The notes under the pieces are model-generated. The model was not told where the DNA came from and did not search any database. It was given only the letters and a program-made list of their open reading frames with translations. 64,000 nt of DNA, taken from contig NZ_PGFH01000001.1 in assembly GCF_002797685.1 (NCBI RefSeq), positions 682,001 to 746,000 on the forward strand, read 5' to 3'. This DNA is from Salinibacterium amurskyense. Its GTDB lineage: Bacteria; Actinomycetota; Actinomycetes; Actinomycetales; Microbacteriaceae. Below, piece after piece: positions 1 to 8,484 of this stretch. The position numbers and the translations under genes were made by a program. How positions within the stretch are numbered: the first letter of the stretch is position 1; every line of letters starts with the position of its first letter.

Positions 1-171
1 GAGCAGTGCGAGCGCGACAGACTCGAGGGCCTTAGTCGCGGCCGACACTTGAGTGAGCACGTCAATGCAGTACGTGTCTTCTTCGATCATGCGATGGATG
101 CCACGCACTTGGCCTTCAGCGCGACGCAGCCGCTTGAGCAGCTGCTCTTTGTTGTCGTCATAACCAGGCAT
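1..171 (-). CDS. CsoR/RcnR-type metal-sensing repressor, N-terminal part
   Basis: The first 57 residues of a small all-helical metal-responsive repressor of the CsoR/RcnR (DUF156) family; the rest lies beyond the left edge. The fragment begins [20 protein letters not shown] and continues with a [20 protein letters not shown] stretch, the conserved first two helices of the family. The cysteine in the DTYCIDVL motif is the first Cu(I) ligand in known CsoR proteins; the later His and Cys ligands are not visible. Metal-bound CsoR releases its operator and derepresses copper export genes. A perfect operator-like palindrome lies 19 bp upstream of the start (190-206), which suggests autoregulation. 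Copper is the likely metal, but sulfide or formaldehyde sensors of the same family cannot be excluded from this fragment. Confidence 0.9.
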   Translation of the reverse strand, partial: MPGYDDNKEQLLKRLRRAEGQVRGIHRMIEEDTYCIDVLTQVSAATKALESVALALL

Positions 172-189
172 CGTGATCCTCTCAACCGG

Positions 190-206
190 ATACCCCTCAG
201 GGGTAT
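190..206. promoter_or_regulatory. CsoR-type operator
   Basis: Perfect inverted repeat ATACCCC-TCA-GGGGTAT, matching the known CsoR operator type (TACCCC/GGGGTA half-sites). It lies 19 bp upstream of the start of the CsoR-like gene and 84 bp from the 3' end of the next gene. The likely role is autorepression of the repressor gene and whatever follows it beyond the left edge. Confidence 0.8.
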
Positions 207-289
207 TCCCATTAGACGCCTCTAGAGCGGAGAAGTCAACCGCCGAAGTTGACCGCTTGGGTCGACCGCAGTAGCCGACCGCAGTCGCA

Positions 290-664
290 CTAGGCCTTCG
301 CGAGTGCAGGCCTAGTCAACGCCAACTCGAACGCTACTACCGAGCCGCTCACGGCATCCAATTGAGCGCTGCGCAGCACGGTGCTTATGCGGCCATCGTC
401 GTGATGGGCGAGAACGACCGGCAATCCCGTCGCCGCAACATGGGCAGTCTCAGCGGGCGTGATCTCGTTGCGGTGGAGCACTTTGAAAGGCACGGGCAGT
501 CGGGCAACCATGGCATCCCATTGAGGTTTGCGACGGATCGGCGAGTGCGTGATGTCGCACAGCGAGCACGCTGCGGTGCCGAGCATGTGGCCGATCACGT
601 ACCGGGTTTCGCCCCACACGCCGCCATCCGCGTTGTAGATGCCGGTGTAACGGATGATCGCCAT
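290..664 (-). CDS. hypothetical protein, 124 aa, with a CSLC motif
   Basis: I do not recognise this family. The product is a soluble 124-residue protein without signal peptide or membrane segment. It has a CSLC motif near residue 33 followed by [14 protein letters not shown], and several histidines (HMLG, LAHHDD). The CxxC pair and histidines next to a CsoR-type regulator make metal handling or redox chemistry conceivable, but that is inference from position only. The ATG start is preceded by a weak purine-rich stretch. The TAG stop is embedded in a perfect 8-bp stem (CTAGGCCT at 290-297, AGGCCTAG at 308-315), which may act as a terminator. The gene reads toward the csoR-like gene, with 118 bp between them. 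Confidence 0.75.
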   Translation of the reverse strand: MAIIRYTGIYNADGGVWGETRYVIGHMLGTAACSLCDITHSPIRRKPQWDAMVARLPVPFKVLHRNEITPAETAHVAATGLPVVLAHHDDGRISTVLRSAQLDAVSGSVVAFELALTRPALAKA

Positions 665-800
665 GATGCCTACCCTGCCTCGACTCGCCCGGCACGGTGC
701 CGGAACTCCTGCGTGCAGAGTTATTCGGAGACGCCGGGCGCCGCGGATGGGTCAGTGGCGTGTGGTTGCTCCGCAGGTGCCTGGTGTGGGCGCGCTGACG

Positions 801-1496
801 CTACTGCCAGAAGCGCTTCTTGGGCTCCGGTCCGCCGAGAGGCTTGCCGTTGAGCAGGATTCCGGATGACGGGGCATTGATCGTCGTGGCCGCGGCATCC
901 GGCAGCTCTGGAGTCGCGGTGGCGACGGTTTCGGAGGGTGCAGGTGTCGCAGGAATTGCAGGCGTCGTGGATGTTGTAGGTGCTGCCGCTGGTTCGTTGC
1001 CAACAGCGTCGGCGGGCGTTCCGTGTACGGCAATCGCGGTCTTCATGTATTTGACGAGCAACATGATTGCGAGGAATGCGGCGATGGCGGCGGGAATGAA
1101 GAAGTCTTCGGGGCGTTCAGTGAGGCGGTAGACGATGCGTCCGATGAAGACGTCGCCGAGCAGGCCGCCTTTGCCGCCTACGGCGTTGAACGAGTAGTAG
1201 ACGGAGGAGACGAAGCCGGCGATGACTCCGAGGCTGGTGGCGACGAGGCCGACGAGGAGAGCGAAGGCGAAGCCAAAGCCTCGAACGATGCGGCGGCGCG
1301 AGGCGCTGCCGAAGAAGGTGAAAGCGAAGACCATGCCGAGGCCACCGAAGGTTGCGGAGTACTCGAAGCCAACCTGGCCGATGATGATCGTGACGATCGC
1401 CGTCAGAGGGATCGCGAGTACGGACGCGAGCGCGCCAAGCACGAAGTTATACGGCTTGTGGATCTGCGCGTCAGGGGTGGTCGAGCTGTCGGTCAT
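801..1496 (-). CDS. membrane protein of an LNGKPL-tail family (copy A)
   Basis: A 231-residue protein of unknown function with about four hydrophobic segments. The first (FVLGALASVLAIPL) starts near residue 18 and the last near residue 130. A Pro/Ala/Thr-rich linker follows, then the C-terminal motif SSGILLNGKPLGGPEPKKRF. The same tail ends the proteins encoded at 2291-3121 and 8481-9128, and the membrane part also aligns by eye (SRRRIVRGFGFAFAL, GGKGGLLGDVF). The ATG at 1496 is chosen because a longer frame would run into the upstream gene (1559-2134). The tail lies after the last membrane segment, so it is either a cytoplasmic or an exported tag; topology was not computed. The three neighbouring copies are read in the same direction. 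Confidence 0.75.
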   Translation of the reverse strand: MTDSSTTPDAQIHKPYNFVLGALASVLAIPLTAIVTIIIGQVGFEYSATFGGLGMVFAFTFFGSASRRRIVRGFGFAFALLVGLVATSLGVIAGFVSSVYYSFNAVGGKGGLLGDVFIGRIVYRLTERPEDFFIPAAIAAFLAIMLLVKYMKTAIAVHGTPADAVGNEPAAAPTTSTTPAIPATPAPSETVATATPELPDAAATTINAPSSGILLNGKPLGGPEPKKRFWQ

Positions 1497-1558
1497 CGCT
1501 GGGCTTCCGGGTAGTCCGCAGATGGGCATCCTGCAGGCGGCTAATTCCCGGACGGCGA

Positions 1559-2134
1559 CTACCGCTGGGCGGTGGTGTGGGCTCGGGCTGCTCGTGCTTT
1601 CCTCCACACGATCACCACAGAGACTACTGTCACGACGGCAATCGAGGCGAGTATCAACATCACGTTCGCGTCGACCCAGGTTGAGAAGAAGCGTGCAAAC
1701 CCTGAGCTGAGGATGCCGCCGGTGCCTCCGTCGTAGAGGTAGGTGAGAAACAGGCTGTAGGGGTAGCTGATCGCGGCAGCTATGGCCATTGTTACGAGGC
1801 CGATGCCAGCTGCGGCCGTGAACCCTCGCCCGGTGACAGGGGAGCGCCCAGAACCGCGAGCGAAGAACCCGAACGCGATGATAATCGCGAATGGGGCGGT
1901 GGCGGCGCCTGCGGTTGGAGAGTTGAGTCCGAAGACGGCGGCAAGGATGGCAGCGATCGGAATGGTGAGCAGAGCCATGAGTAGGCCGCGCTGAAAATGG
2001 TCGGCGTGTTCGGGCTCCGGGAGAATGTTGCCGTCGCGGTACTGGTTCGCGGCGATCTGCGCTTCGACGTCAGCTATGCGGCCGCTTGCACCGGAGAAGC
2101 TTCCGTGGGCGGAACTGGGTTGCATTTCTTGCAT
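1559..2134 (-). CDS. membrane protein related to its neighbours but lacking the LNGKPL tail (copy B)
   Basis: A 191-residue membrane protein with about four hydrophobic segments: LLMALLTIPIAAILAAVFGL, a second hydrophobic stretch, one around AAAGIGLVTMAIAAAIS, and a last one, VMLILASIAVVTVVSVVIVW. The stretch FARGSGRSPVTGRGF corresponds to the SRRRIVRGFGF and SRQTITRGRDF positions of the flanking copies, and YDGGTGGILSSGF to their GGKGGLLGDVF and GGTTGIIEDIL. It therefore looks like a divergent paralogue that ends shortly after the last membrane segment (RKARAARAHTTAQR) and has lost, or never had, the tail. The start at 2134 is set by a GGAGG sequence 8 nt upstream; an in-frame GTG at 2143 overlaps that Shine-Dalgarno and is rejected. 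Function unknown. Confidence 0.7.
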   Translation of the reverse strand: MQEMQPSSAHGSFSGASGRIADVEAQIAANQYRDGNILPEPEHADHFQRGLLMALLTIPIAAILAAVFGLNSPTAGAATAPFAIIIAFGFFARGSGRSPVTGRGFTAAAGIGLVTMAIAAAISYPYSLFLTYLYDGGTGGILSSGFARFFSTWVDANVMLILASIAVVTVVSVVIVWRKARAARAHTTAQR

Positions 2135-2290
2135 TGGTGCCACCTCCGTAGTCGCGGCGGGAATCTCTCACCGAGCGACTTCGTCCTTTCTAGGGTACCT
2201 AAGTATTCCTCCGGTGTGGGCTTTCGCGGCGAGGATCTTGATGCCGCACCGGTTGCGTGGCCGTGTCCTGTGGCTGTTCCCCGCGGCTGG

Positions 2291-3121
2291 TCATCTTTCC
2301 GTTCGAAGACCTGACCATGCCCTGATCGCTTTGTGGGCGAGATCGCTCAGCTTCGACGAGAACCCCTTCGTGATTTCCTGTTCGTCGAGTGGTTTTCCAT
2401 TGAGGATGATGCCGGGGGATGACGCGTTGATTGTCATGACGTGATTGGCGAACTTGTTAGCTGCATTCGCTGAATTCGTGGCGGATGACGACAATGCTTG
2501 TCGCGACGTCTCTAAGCGGGTAGTCGCTGATGTGGCTGCAGCATTGGCTTTCGCGATGATGCTTTCGCGGTGCGCAGCGAGTGCTTTCGCGCCGTTCATC
2601 ACGATCACGAGGATGGCAAGAACGGCAGCCACGATGAGCGGAACGGCGATGTACTCTGCCTGAATCGGGAAAGGGAACTCCGCGCGCCCCATGAGGATGT
2701 CCTCGATGATGCCGGTCGTGCCTCCGCGAGCGACGAAGGTGCTGAAGAGGTCGGAGAGGAGGCCGGCGAGGGCTCCGAGAACGGTAGCGATGGTGCCAAC
2801 GACAAGGGCGAACATGAAGTCACGGCCGCGGGTGATGGTCTGGCGAGAACCTAGAGCAAAGAGTTGAAAGGCCGTGAGCATCCCGAAGGCCCCGAGGATG
2901 CCTCCGATTCCGAAGCCCAGCAGGCCGACAAGGACTGCGGCGGCGATAGCGAGGGGGATCGCGAACAGCGAGAGAAAGGCTCCGAGCCCGAAGTTGTAGG
3001 GCGTGGTGTCGGAGGGAAGAGCGCGCCCGTTGGTGTTCGCGGCGGCGATCATGGCGTCGGAGTGGCGTTCGAGCGAGCGCGCGTACCTGGCGGGGCTCTG
3101 TTGTGAGAAGAGACCTGACAT
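2291..3121 (-). CDS. membrane protein of an LNGKPL-tail family (copy C)
   Basis: A 276-residue protein with about four hydrophobic segments. It opens with a PYNFGLGAFLSLFAIPL stretch that closely parallels PYNFVLGALASVLAIPL of copy A. After the last segment comes a long Ala/Ser/Thr-rich helix-prone linker (AKANAAATSATTRLETSRQA), then INASSPGIILNGKPLDEQ and an extra basic extension (SDLAHKAIRAWSGLRTER). The ATG at 3121 has a GGAGGT 9 nt upstream. It is the first gene of the A-B-C series and the longest. A small inverted repeat, AGCTAT-CAGA-ATAGCT, lies upstream at 3163-3178 and could be an operator. Function unknown; the C-terminal motif is the best handle. Confidence 0.75.
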   Translation of the reverse strand: MSGLFSQQSPARYARSLERHSDAMIAAANTNGRALPSDTTPYNFGLGAFLSLFAIPLAIAAAVLVGLLGFGIGGILGAFGMLTAFQLFALGSRQTITRGRDFMFALVVGTIATVLGALAGLLSDLFSTFVARGGTTGIIEDILMGRAEFPFPIQAEYIAVPLIVAAVLAILVIVMNGAKALAAHRESIIAKANAAATSATTRLETSRQALSSSATNSANAANKFANHVMTINASSPGIILNGKPLDEQEITKGFSSKLSDLAHKAIRAWSGLRTER

Positions 3122-3162
3122 TGTGGCGACCTCCGATCGCACCGCAACGGCTCCGTTGCTTG

Positions 3163-3178
3163 AGCTATCAGAATAGCT
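3163..3178. promoter_or_regulatory. small inverted repeat upstream of the membrane-protein series
   Basis: Perfect 6-bp inverted repeat AGCTAT-CAGA-ATAGCT, 42 bp upstream of the start of the 2291-3121 gene and inside the 174-bp gap behind recQ. It is AT-richer than its surroundings. It may be a regulator site or part of the promoter; no clear -35/-10 pair was found. Confidence 0.35.
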
Positions 3179-3295
3179 TTCTTGCCGGTGAAGCGGCAGG
3201 GAGCGTGCGCAATGCCCGTGGGGCGCGGATGCCCGGTGGTGGGTTCGCTTCACACGGTCAACGGTGGCGAGACCCCGAGGGGTTTGCCGCTGCGG

Positions 3296-5476
3296 TTATC
3301 CGCGCAGGGCGAGCGCGAACGGGAGTACGGCATCCGCCCCGGCTTCGCGGAGTGCTTTCGCGGCGATGGTGAGCGTCCAGCGCGAGTCGACGAGGTCATC
3401 GACGAGCAGGATGGAGCCGTGGGGTAGTTCGCTCCCTGCTTCGCCGCGGCCAGCTGCGCCACCAGCCCACTCGAATTGCCCCCACACGCTCGCGAGTCGG
3501 TAGGCACTGTTGCCGCCGGGTTCGCCGGTGGGCCCATCGCCGGTGGGCGAGAGCGCACCGAGGTAGGGCAGCTTGCCGGCGCTGGCGAGGGCTTCGGCGA
3601 CGGATGCCACGAGTTGTGGTTTGCTGCGTGACGGCATCGAGACGACGGCGACGGGTCGCTCATCCCAGCCCCAGTCGGCGAGCACGCGGACGCAGGCTGC
3701 GACGAGCGCGGGGCTCGCTGGTGCGTCGGGGGTGCCGGGGGCGAAGAGGGTGCGCAGGGTGCCGCCCCAGCCGAGGTCGGTGAGGCGGGCGAGGGCGCGA
3801 CCTTCGCTGGCGCGCAGTTCGGGGTTGATGCGTCCGCGCACGGGGACGCCGAGCTTGTCGGCTCCGGTGGGCCATTGCGCGCGGGGCTCGACGGGTACTC
3901 CGACTTTGTCGAGGGTGGCGGTGGCGCGGGTGGTGGCATCCGTGCTGATGTCGGTGGGGTACCAGACGCCGGCGCAGTTGTCGCAGCGGCCGCAGGGGGT
4001 GGCGGTGTCGTCGTCGAGGGCGCGTTGCAGGTATTCCATGCGGCAGCCTTCGGTGCCGGCGGGCAGTCGTTCGTAGTCGAGCATGTGTTGTTGTTCGGCT
4101 CGGCGGGCGGCGGTGACTCCGGCGTAGCGTTCGGCGTCGTAGCTCCAGGGGTGGCCGGTGGCGGTCCAGCCGCCTTGCACGCGGGCGACAGCGCCATCCA
4201 CGTCGAGCACTTTCAGTAGCAGCTCGAGGGGAGTGCGGCGCAGGTTTACGCGGGCTTCGAGCGCGGGCGTGGAGACGGGCCCGGCGCCGGAGTTGGCGGC
4301 GGCGGTGAGTTCGGCAATCACGAGTTCGGCGTTGGCTTGGTCGGGCATGGACGCGGTGGCGAAGTATTCCCAGATGTCTTCGTCTTCGCGGCCGGGCATC
4401 AGCAGCACGTCGGCGTTGTCGGTGGCGCGACCGGCGCGGCCGACTTGTTGGTAGTAGGCGACGGGGGAGGAGGGGGCGCCGAGGTGCACGACGAAGCCGA
4501 GGTCGGGTTTGTCGAAGCCCATGCCGAGCGCGCTGGTGGCGACGAGCGCTTTCACGGTGTTGTTCTTGAGTGCCTGTTCGGACTCTTCGCGCTCTTGCGG
4601 GTCGGTTTTGCCGGTGTAGGCGCGCACATCCATGCCGCTGTCGCGCAGCAGCCGCGCGGTGTCTTCTGCGGCCGAAACGGTGAGCGTGTAGATGATGCCG
4701 CTGCCGGGCAGTTCGGCGAGGTGGCTCAGCAGCCAGCCGAGGCGAGCTCGGGCATCCGCGAGTTTAAGGACACCCAGGCGCAGGGATGCTCGCGCGAGGG
4801 GGCCGCGGATGGTGACGACTTCGGTGCCGCCCGTGGCTGTGTTTTCGGTGCTGCCTGTGGGGCTCGCGGTTTCGAGTTGCGCGGCGATGTCGGCGACGAC
4901 GCGGGAGTTGGCGGTGGCGGTGGTGGCGAGCACGGGGACGCCGTCGGGCATGGTGGCGATGAGTTCGCGCAGACGGCGGTAGTCGGGGCGAAAGTCGTGG
5001 CCCCAGTCGCTGATGCAGTGCGCTTCGTCGACGACGAGCATCCCGATGCGGTTGATCAGTGCGGGTAGTTGGTTGTCGCGAAAGCTGGGGTTGTTGAGGC
5101 GTTCGGGGGAGACGAGCAGCACGTCGACTTCATCGTTGGCGAGCTGCTGCTGAACTTCGGCCCATTCGTGCGGGTTGGTGGAGTTGATGGCGACGGCACG
5201 AACTCCGGCGCGGGATGCCGCGGCAATCTGATCCCGCATGAGCGCCAGCAGTGGCGACACGAGCACGGTGGGGCCCGCACCTCGTCGGCGCATGAGCAGC
5301 GTGGAAACGAAGTAGACGGCGGACTTTCCCCACCCAGTGCGCTGCACTACGAGCGCGCGGCGGCGCCCATCGACGAGCGTCTCGATCGCCTCAAACTGTC
5401 CCTCATGAAAGTCGGCAGTCTCATTGCCGACAAGCGTGCGGAGAACGGCCAGGGCATCGGTGCGGGTATCTGTCAC
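3296..5476 (-). CDS. recQ: RecQ-family ATP-dependent DNA helicase with a C-terminal phosphoribosyltransferase-like domain
   Basis: 726 residues. A Gln-motif region (FHEGQFEAIETL) is followed by Walker A RTGWGKSA near 47-54, DEAH in VVDEAHCISDWGHDFRPDY near 150, the SAT-like ATTATAN motif, and helicase motifs V/VI (ALGMGFDKPDLGFVVH, YYQQVGRAGR). A RecQ-type zinc cluster follows (CRMEYLQRALDD, CGRCDNC). RecQ proteins unwind 3'-tailed DNA in recombination and fork repair. The last ~120 residues are not a HRDC domain. They read as a type I phosphoribosyltransferase fold, with a PRPP-loop signature ILLVDDLVDSRWT near 689-701, as in ComF-type proteins. This layout is, as I recall, also found in other actinobacteria. 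The start is a GTG at 5476 with a weak ribosome site. Confidence 0.93.
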   Translation of the reverse strand: MTDTRTDALAVLRTLVGNETADFHEGQFEAIETLVDGRRRALVVQRTGWGKSAVYFVSTLLMRRRGAGPTVLVSPLLALMRDQIAAASRAGVRAVAINSTNPHEWAEVQQQLANDEVDVLLVSPERLNNPSFRDNQLPALINRIGMLVVDEAHCISDWGHDFRPDYRRLRELIATMPDGVPVLATTATANSRVVADIAAQLETASPTGSTENTATGGTEVVTIRGPLARASLRLGVLKLADARARLGWLLSHLAELPGSGIIYTLTVSAAEDTARLLRDSGMDVRAYTGKTDPQEREESEQALKNNTVKALVATSALGMGFDKPDLGFVVHLGAPSSPVAYYQQVGRAGRATDNADVLLMPGREDEDIWEYFATASMPDQANAELVIAELTAAANSGAGPVSTPALEARVNLRRTPLELLLKVLDVDGAVARVQGGWTATGHPWSYDAERYAGVTAARRAEQQHMLDYERLPAGTEGCRMEYLQRALDDDTATPCGRCDNCAGVWYPTDISTDATTRATATLDKVGVPVEPRAQWPTGADKLGVPVRGRINPELRASEGRALARLTDLGWGGTLRTLFAPGTPDAPASPALVAACVRVLADWGWDERPVAVVSMPSRSKPQLVASVAEALASAGKLPYLGALSPTGDGPTGEPGGNSAYRLASVWGQFEWAGGAAGRGEAGSELPHGSILLVDDLVDSRWTLTIAAKALREAGADAVLPFALALRG

Positions 5477-5721
5477 GTGGCTAGTGTGGCAGGGGGTGCT
5501 GACTTTTCATTGCCTGTTGTGAGGATCTTGGCTCTCGTGGGTCGTATTCATTTGTGGAGCGGGGGATTGAGCGATACCGCATTTTCAGCCGCGACTCAAG
5601 TGTGGCTATTCGGCAGCTGTTCGTATTCAGCAGTTTGGGGTGCCGCAAGAGCCATTGTCACCGCGGATACCTATAGTTGTTGTATCGAACTTGAATGCGT
5701 CAGAACGCGGAAGGGCATAGC

Positions 5722-6699
5722 GTGACGACTTTACAAAACCCGAGGGTTGCATCTTTTTTCGCTGGTATCGGTGGCTTCGACTTGGGCTTTGAGCGTGCGG
5801 GTATGAAATCGGTGTGGCAGTGCGAGATCAAGCCATTTTGTCTTGACGTGTTGCAGCGACACTGGCCCGACGTGCCCAAGCAGACCGATATTCGAGACGT
5901 TCAACCTAGCGATATTCCCGATGCTGAAGTATGGGCAGGCGGATTCCCGTGTCAAGACATCTCTCTAGCAAGAATGGGGCAACGAAGTGGGCTCAACGGA
6001 AAACAATCAGGGCTCTTCTTCGAGTTTGCTCGGCTTCTTGAAGAGGGTCGCCCCAAAGCTGTCGTTATCGAAAACGTTGCGGGTCTCCTCTCTTCCAACC
6101 AAGGAAGAGATTTCGCTCTCGTCATTCGAACGTTGGCCGAGCTCGGGTATGGCGTGGCGTGGCGAGTTCTTGACAGTCGACACTTCGGGGTCCCCCAAAG
6201 CCGCAGTCGAGTCTTCATCGTCGGATATCTTGGAGACCCGTCGGCCGCCGCAGCGGTACTTTTTGAGCCCGAACGCGGCGACAGGAATTCTGAGAAGAGC
6301 AGACCGAATGGGGAGAAACCTATTTCCCCCTTTGCGATCAGCGTTGGAGATCCTAAGCGCGGATTCGTCAAAAAACTTGCCCATTGCCTCTACGCCGAAT
6401 CAGCCCGTCATACCGGAACAGATTGGTCACGAAACTACGTCTCATACCCTGAGGGCAAAGTTAGAAGACTGACTCCGCTCGAAGCTGAGCGTCTACAAGG
6501 GTTTCCTGATGGCTGGACGGATTTGCCTAGTTCAATCGGCAATATCGAAAAGTTAGATTCTGCTCGATACCATGCTTGCGGCAATGCGGTCACAGTGAAC
6601 GTCATCGAATGGTTGGGGGGGCGTCTAGCTTCGGTTCTCTTGTCCCATAAGGGGTCTACGACTTCGCGAGCTTCTCTTGCCGACTACGAAGTTGCGTAG
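5722..6699 (+). CDS. DNA (cytosine-5-)-methyltransferase of a type II restriction-modification system
   Basis: 325 residues with the ordered C5-methylase motifs: AdoMet-binding motif I FFAGIGGFDLGFERAG near residues 12-27; the catalytic Pro-Cys in GGFPCQDISLARMGQRSGL (Cys near 77); ENVAGLL near 117; RSRVFIVGYLG; and the C-terminal RLTPLEAERLQGFPDGW and GNAVTVNVIEWL. It methylates a cytosine in an unknown recognition sequence. The GTG at 5722 has GGAAGG at suitable spacing; an in-frame ATG at 5695 lacks one. The gene is visibly less GC-rich than its neighbours and sits between recQ and the mutT operon, which suggests acquisition. It converges on, and overlaps by 16 bp, the HNH nuclease gene, its probable cognate restriction enzyme. 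Confidence 0.92.
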   Translation: MTTLQNPRVASFFAGIGGFDLGFERAGMKSVWQCEIKPFCLDVLQRHWPDVPKQTDIRDVQPSDIPDAEVWAGGFPCQDISLARMGQRSGLNGKQSGLFFEFARLLEEGRPKAVVIENVAGLLSSNQGRDFALVIRTLAELGYGVAWRVLDSRHFGVPQSRSRVFIVGYLGDPSAAAAVLFEPERGDRNSEKSRPNGEKPISPFAISVGDPKRGFVKKLAHCLYAESARHTGTDWSRNYVSYPEGKVRRLTPLEAERLQGFPDGWTDLPSSIGNIEKLDSARYHACGNAVTVNVIEWLGGRLASVLLSHKGSTTSRASLADYEVA

Positions 6700-7877
6700 A
6701 GTTTCTCGATAAATAGAGGATTGGGTCTTAGCGCCTTTCGAGGTAGTCGCGACTCATCTATCAACCCGGTAGCCCTTCGGAGGATCGCAAGGGTTTCAGC
6801 GTCGTTGCTGAAAGCTTTGTCAGCTGTGTCGTTAAGGGTGACGTAGTAATTGCCATCGTCAAAACTCAGAAGTAGTACGTGACTATCGAACGCCCAGTGG
6901 TGTTGCTTGCACAGCATGATTCCGTTGGTTGCGATATCTAATTCGAAATCTCCGTAGGGCAAGATGTGGGCGGCATCCACACCGGGACTCTGCCCTCGCA
7001 AAAACTGTGGCGCTCGCAGTCCGCAGAAAGCACATCTGAAATCGTAGTTTCGCTGGACTTCGCGCTTGAATGCGGTTGCTGCCGCGGAGCGAATCCGACG
7101 GCTTCTGTAAATGTGCTCGGATCTGAGCCGAATCTCGGTGTCGTCCGAAGGGGTTTCAACTGGCGAGGGAATTACTAACTCGGTCGCGGAGATCCCCGCT
7201 AATCGTTTTAGCAAGGGAAGAGGGTCACTCCCTGGCAGATACTCATAGTCCGAATAGCTCAGTGCCGCTAAGATTTCCTTAACTTTTGTCTCAACGTCCA
7301 AGCTGATGTGCTCGGCGCCGTACAACGTCGAGAAGTGTTGTGTGACGAGCTCGTTCAGCGGGGCGGGGAGAAACGCGGCTCGTGTATAAAGGAGCGCCAA
7401 GTCTGATGCGCGCTTCTGGTAATCAAGCCTAGTTTTTGCTAATTCATCATTAATGTCTCCAGATCGTGCCACCACAACTGTGGGCTCGATCACCGCGAGA
7501 GCACCATCTGTGTTGAGAAGAGTAAATTCGATGTCCATGATGTAGCGCTTGGCTAGAAGGATCGGGAGAGCCGAGGATACCGAGGCTTCGGACCTAGTGC
7601 TAGTCGGAAGCATCAGGAGTGACGCGATCTGGCGCTGAATTTGTGGATGGACTGAACTATCTTCAGACCGCAGGCGCCTCTTGCCTCCTTGGCTGCTGAG
7701 ATGCAGGTGGGTGTTCAAATCGCCAAAGGAAGTCCGCAACACGAAAACGAGGCTGTCGAGGTCCGCCGCCCCATGACCATTCTGCTTTCCGACGACCTCG
7801 TATTCACCGCGTCCGCCACTGGGCATCTTATGAAAACTCAGCGTGAATTCTTCCAAGCTCGGTACGTTAGTCGTCAT
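6684..7877 (-). CDS. HNH endonuclease, probable restriction partner of the cytosine methylase
   Basis: About 397 residues. The N-terminal two thirds show no family I can name. The C-terminal part is a classical HNH nuclease: a zinc pair CAFCGLRAPQFL near residue 282, the catalytic AAHILPYGDFELDIATNG near 302, and CKQHHWAFDSH near 323. HNH proteins of this layout are often restriction enzymes or 5mC-dependent nucleases. The convergent partner gene is a C5 methylase whose stop overlaps this one's by 16 bp. The start is uncertain: a frame opens at GTG 7982, but the extra 35 residues look non-genic; ATG 7877 (MTTNVPSLEEFTL) is preferred although no good ribosome site precedes either. Modification-dependent cleavage is an alternative reading. 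Confidence 0.8.
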   Translation of the reverse strand: MTTNVPSLEEFTLSFHKMPSGGRGEYEVVGKQNGHGAADLDSLVFVLRTSFGDLNTHLHLSSQGGKRRLRSEDSSVHPQIQRQIASLLMLPTSTRSEASVSSALPILLAKRYIMDIEFTLLNTDGALAVIEPTVVVARSGDINDELAKTRLDYQKRASDLALLYTRAAFLPAPLNELVTQHFSTLYGAEHISLDVETKVKEILAALSYSDYEYLPGSDPLPLLKRLAGISATELVIPSPVETPSDDTEIRLRSEHIYRSRRIRSAAATAFKREVQRNYDFRCAFCGLRAPQFLRGQSPGVDAAHILPYGDFELDIATNGIMLCKQHHWAFDSHVLLLSFDDGNYYVTLNDTADKAFSNDAETLAILRRATGLIDESRLPRKALRPNPLFIEKLYATS

Positions 7878-8085
7878 GACTGCAAGGCTAGCGAACTGGA
7901 GCGCTCCTGAAGCGTACCTGGTCGCTAAAACGTCGAGAGCAGAGCCTTGCCAACCATCCGCGCGGTGGAGCGCAGCTTGCACCGGTCGAAAAGCTATTGG
8001 AGAGGAGCTTGTCCAGCCGTGCGCGTTCTTGCGAAGTCGAGCTCAGCTGGAGCCAGCGATTGAGCTCAGGCGCTCTTGGGATGCG

Positions 8086-8484
8086 TCATTCGAGCACTGC
8101 CGACTCAATCAGCTCGACGGCGGGGATATCCGCGGGCGCCCATTCAAGCGAGCTCAGCTCTGCGGGCGAGAGCCAAACAACTTCCGCGTGTTCGGTCAGC
8201 ACCGGGATTCCGGACAGCAGCTCGCAGTAGAACGTGGTCAGTACGACGACCCCGAAGTCGTACTCGTGAGTCGTGGTGGTGATCATCTCGCCCACGGCAA
8301 CCTCGCACTCCAACTCTTCGGTGATCTCGCGTGCGAGTGCATCGCGGGGAGTCTCGCCGGTCTCGATCTTGCCGCCGGGGAACTCCCACATCCCGGGCAA
8401 AGCCCCGCCGGGTCCACGCTGAGCGCACAGGATGAGACCGTCGCGAACGATGACCGCGCCGACGACGTTGATCTGCTTCTTCAT
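8086..8484 (-). CDS. mutT: MutT-like Nudix hydrolase, 8-oxo-dGTP diphosphatase
   Basis: 132 residues. The Nudix box GGKIETGETPRDALAREITEEL lies around residues 37-58, in the MutT context (NVVGAVIVRDGLILCAQRGP, then MWEFPGGKIE). Such enzymes clear oxidised nucleotides such as 8-oxo-dGTP to prevent A:T to C:G changes. The length is standard. The start codon overlaps the stop of the upstream membrane-protein gene as ATGA (8481-8484), so the two are probably translationally coupled. The exact substrate cannot be read from sequence; related actinobacterial proteins may act on other modified nucleotides. Confidence 0.88.
   Translation of the reverse strand: MKKQINVVGAVIVRDGLILCAQRGPGGALPGMWEFPGGKIETGETPRDALAREITEELECEVAVGEMITTTTHEYDFGVVVLTTFYCELLSGIPVLTEHAEVVWLSPAELSSLEWAPADIPAVELIESAVLE

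Noticed and set aside
7878-7982. N-terminal extension of the HNH nuclease to GTG 7982
   Set aside because: No ribosome site and the extra residues look unlike the rest of the protein; ATG 7877 preferred, with low certainty.
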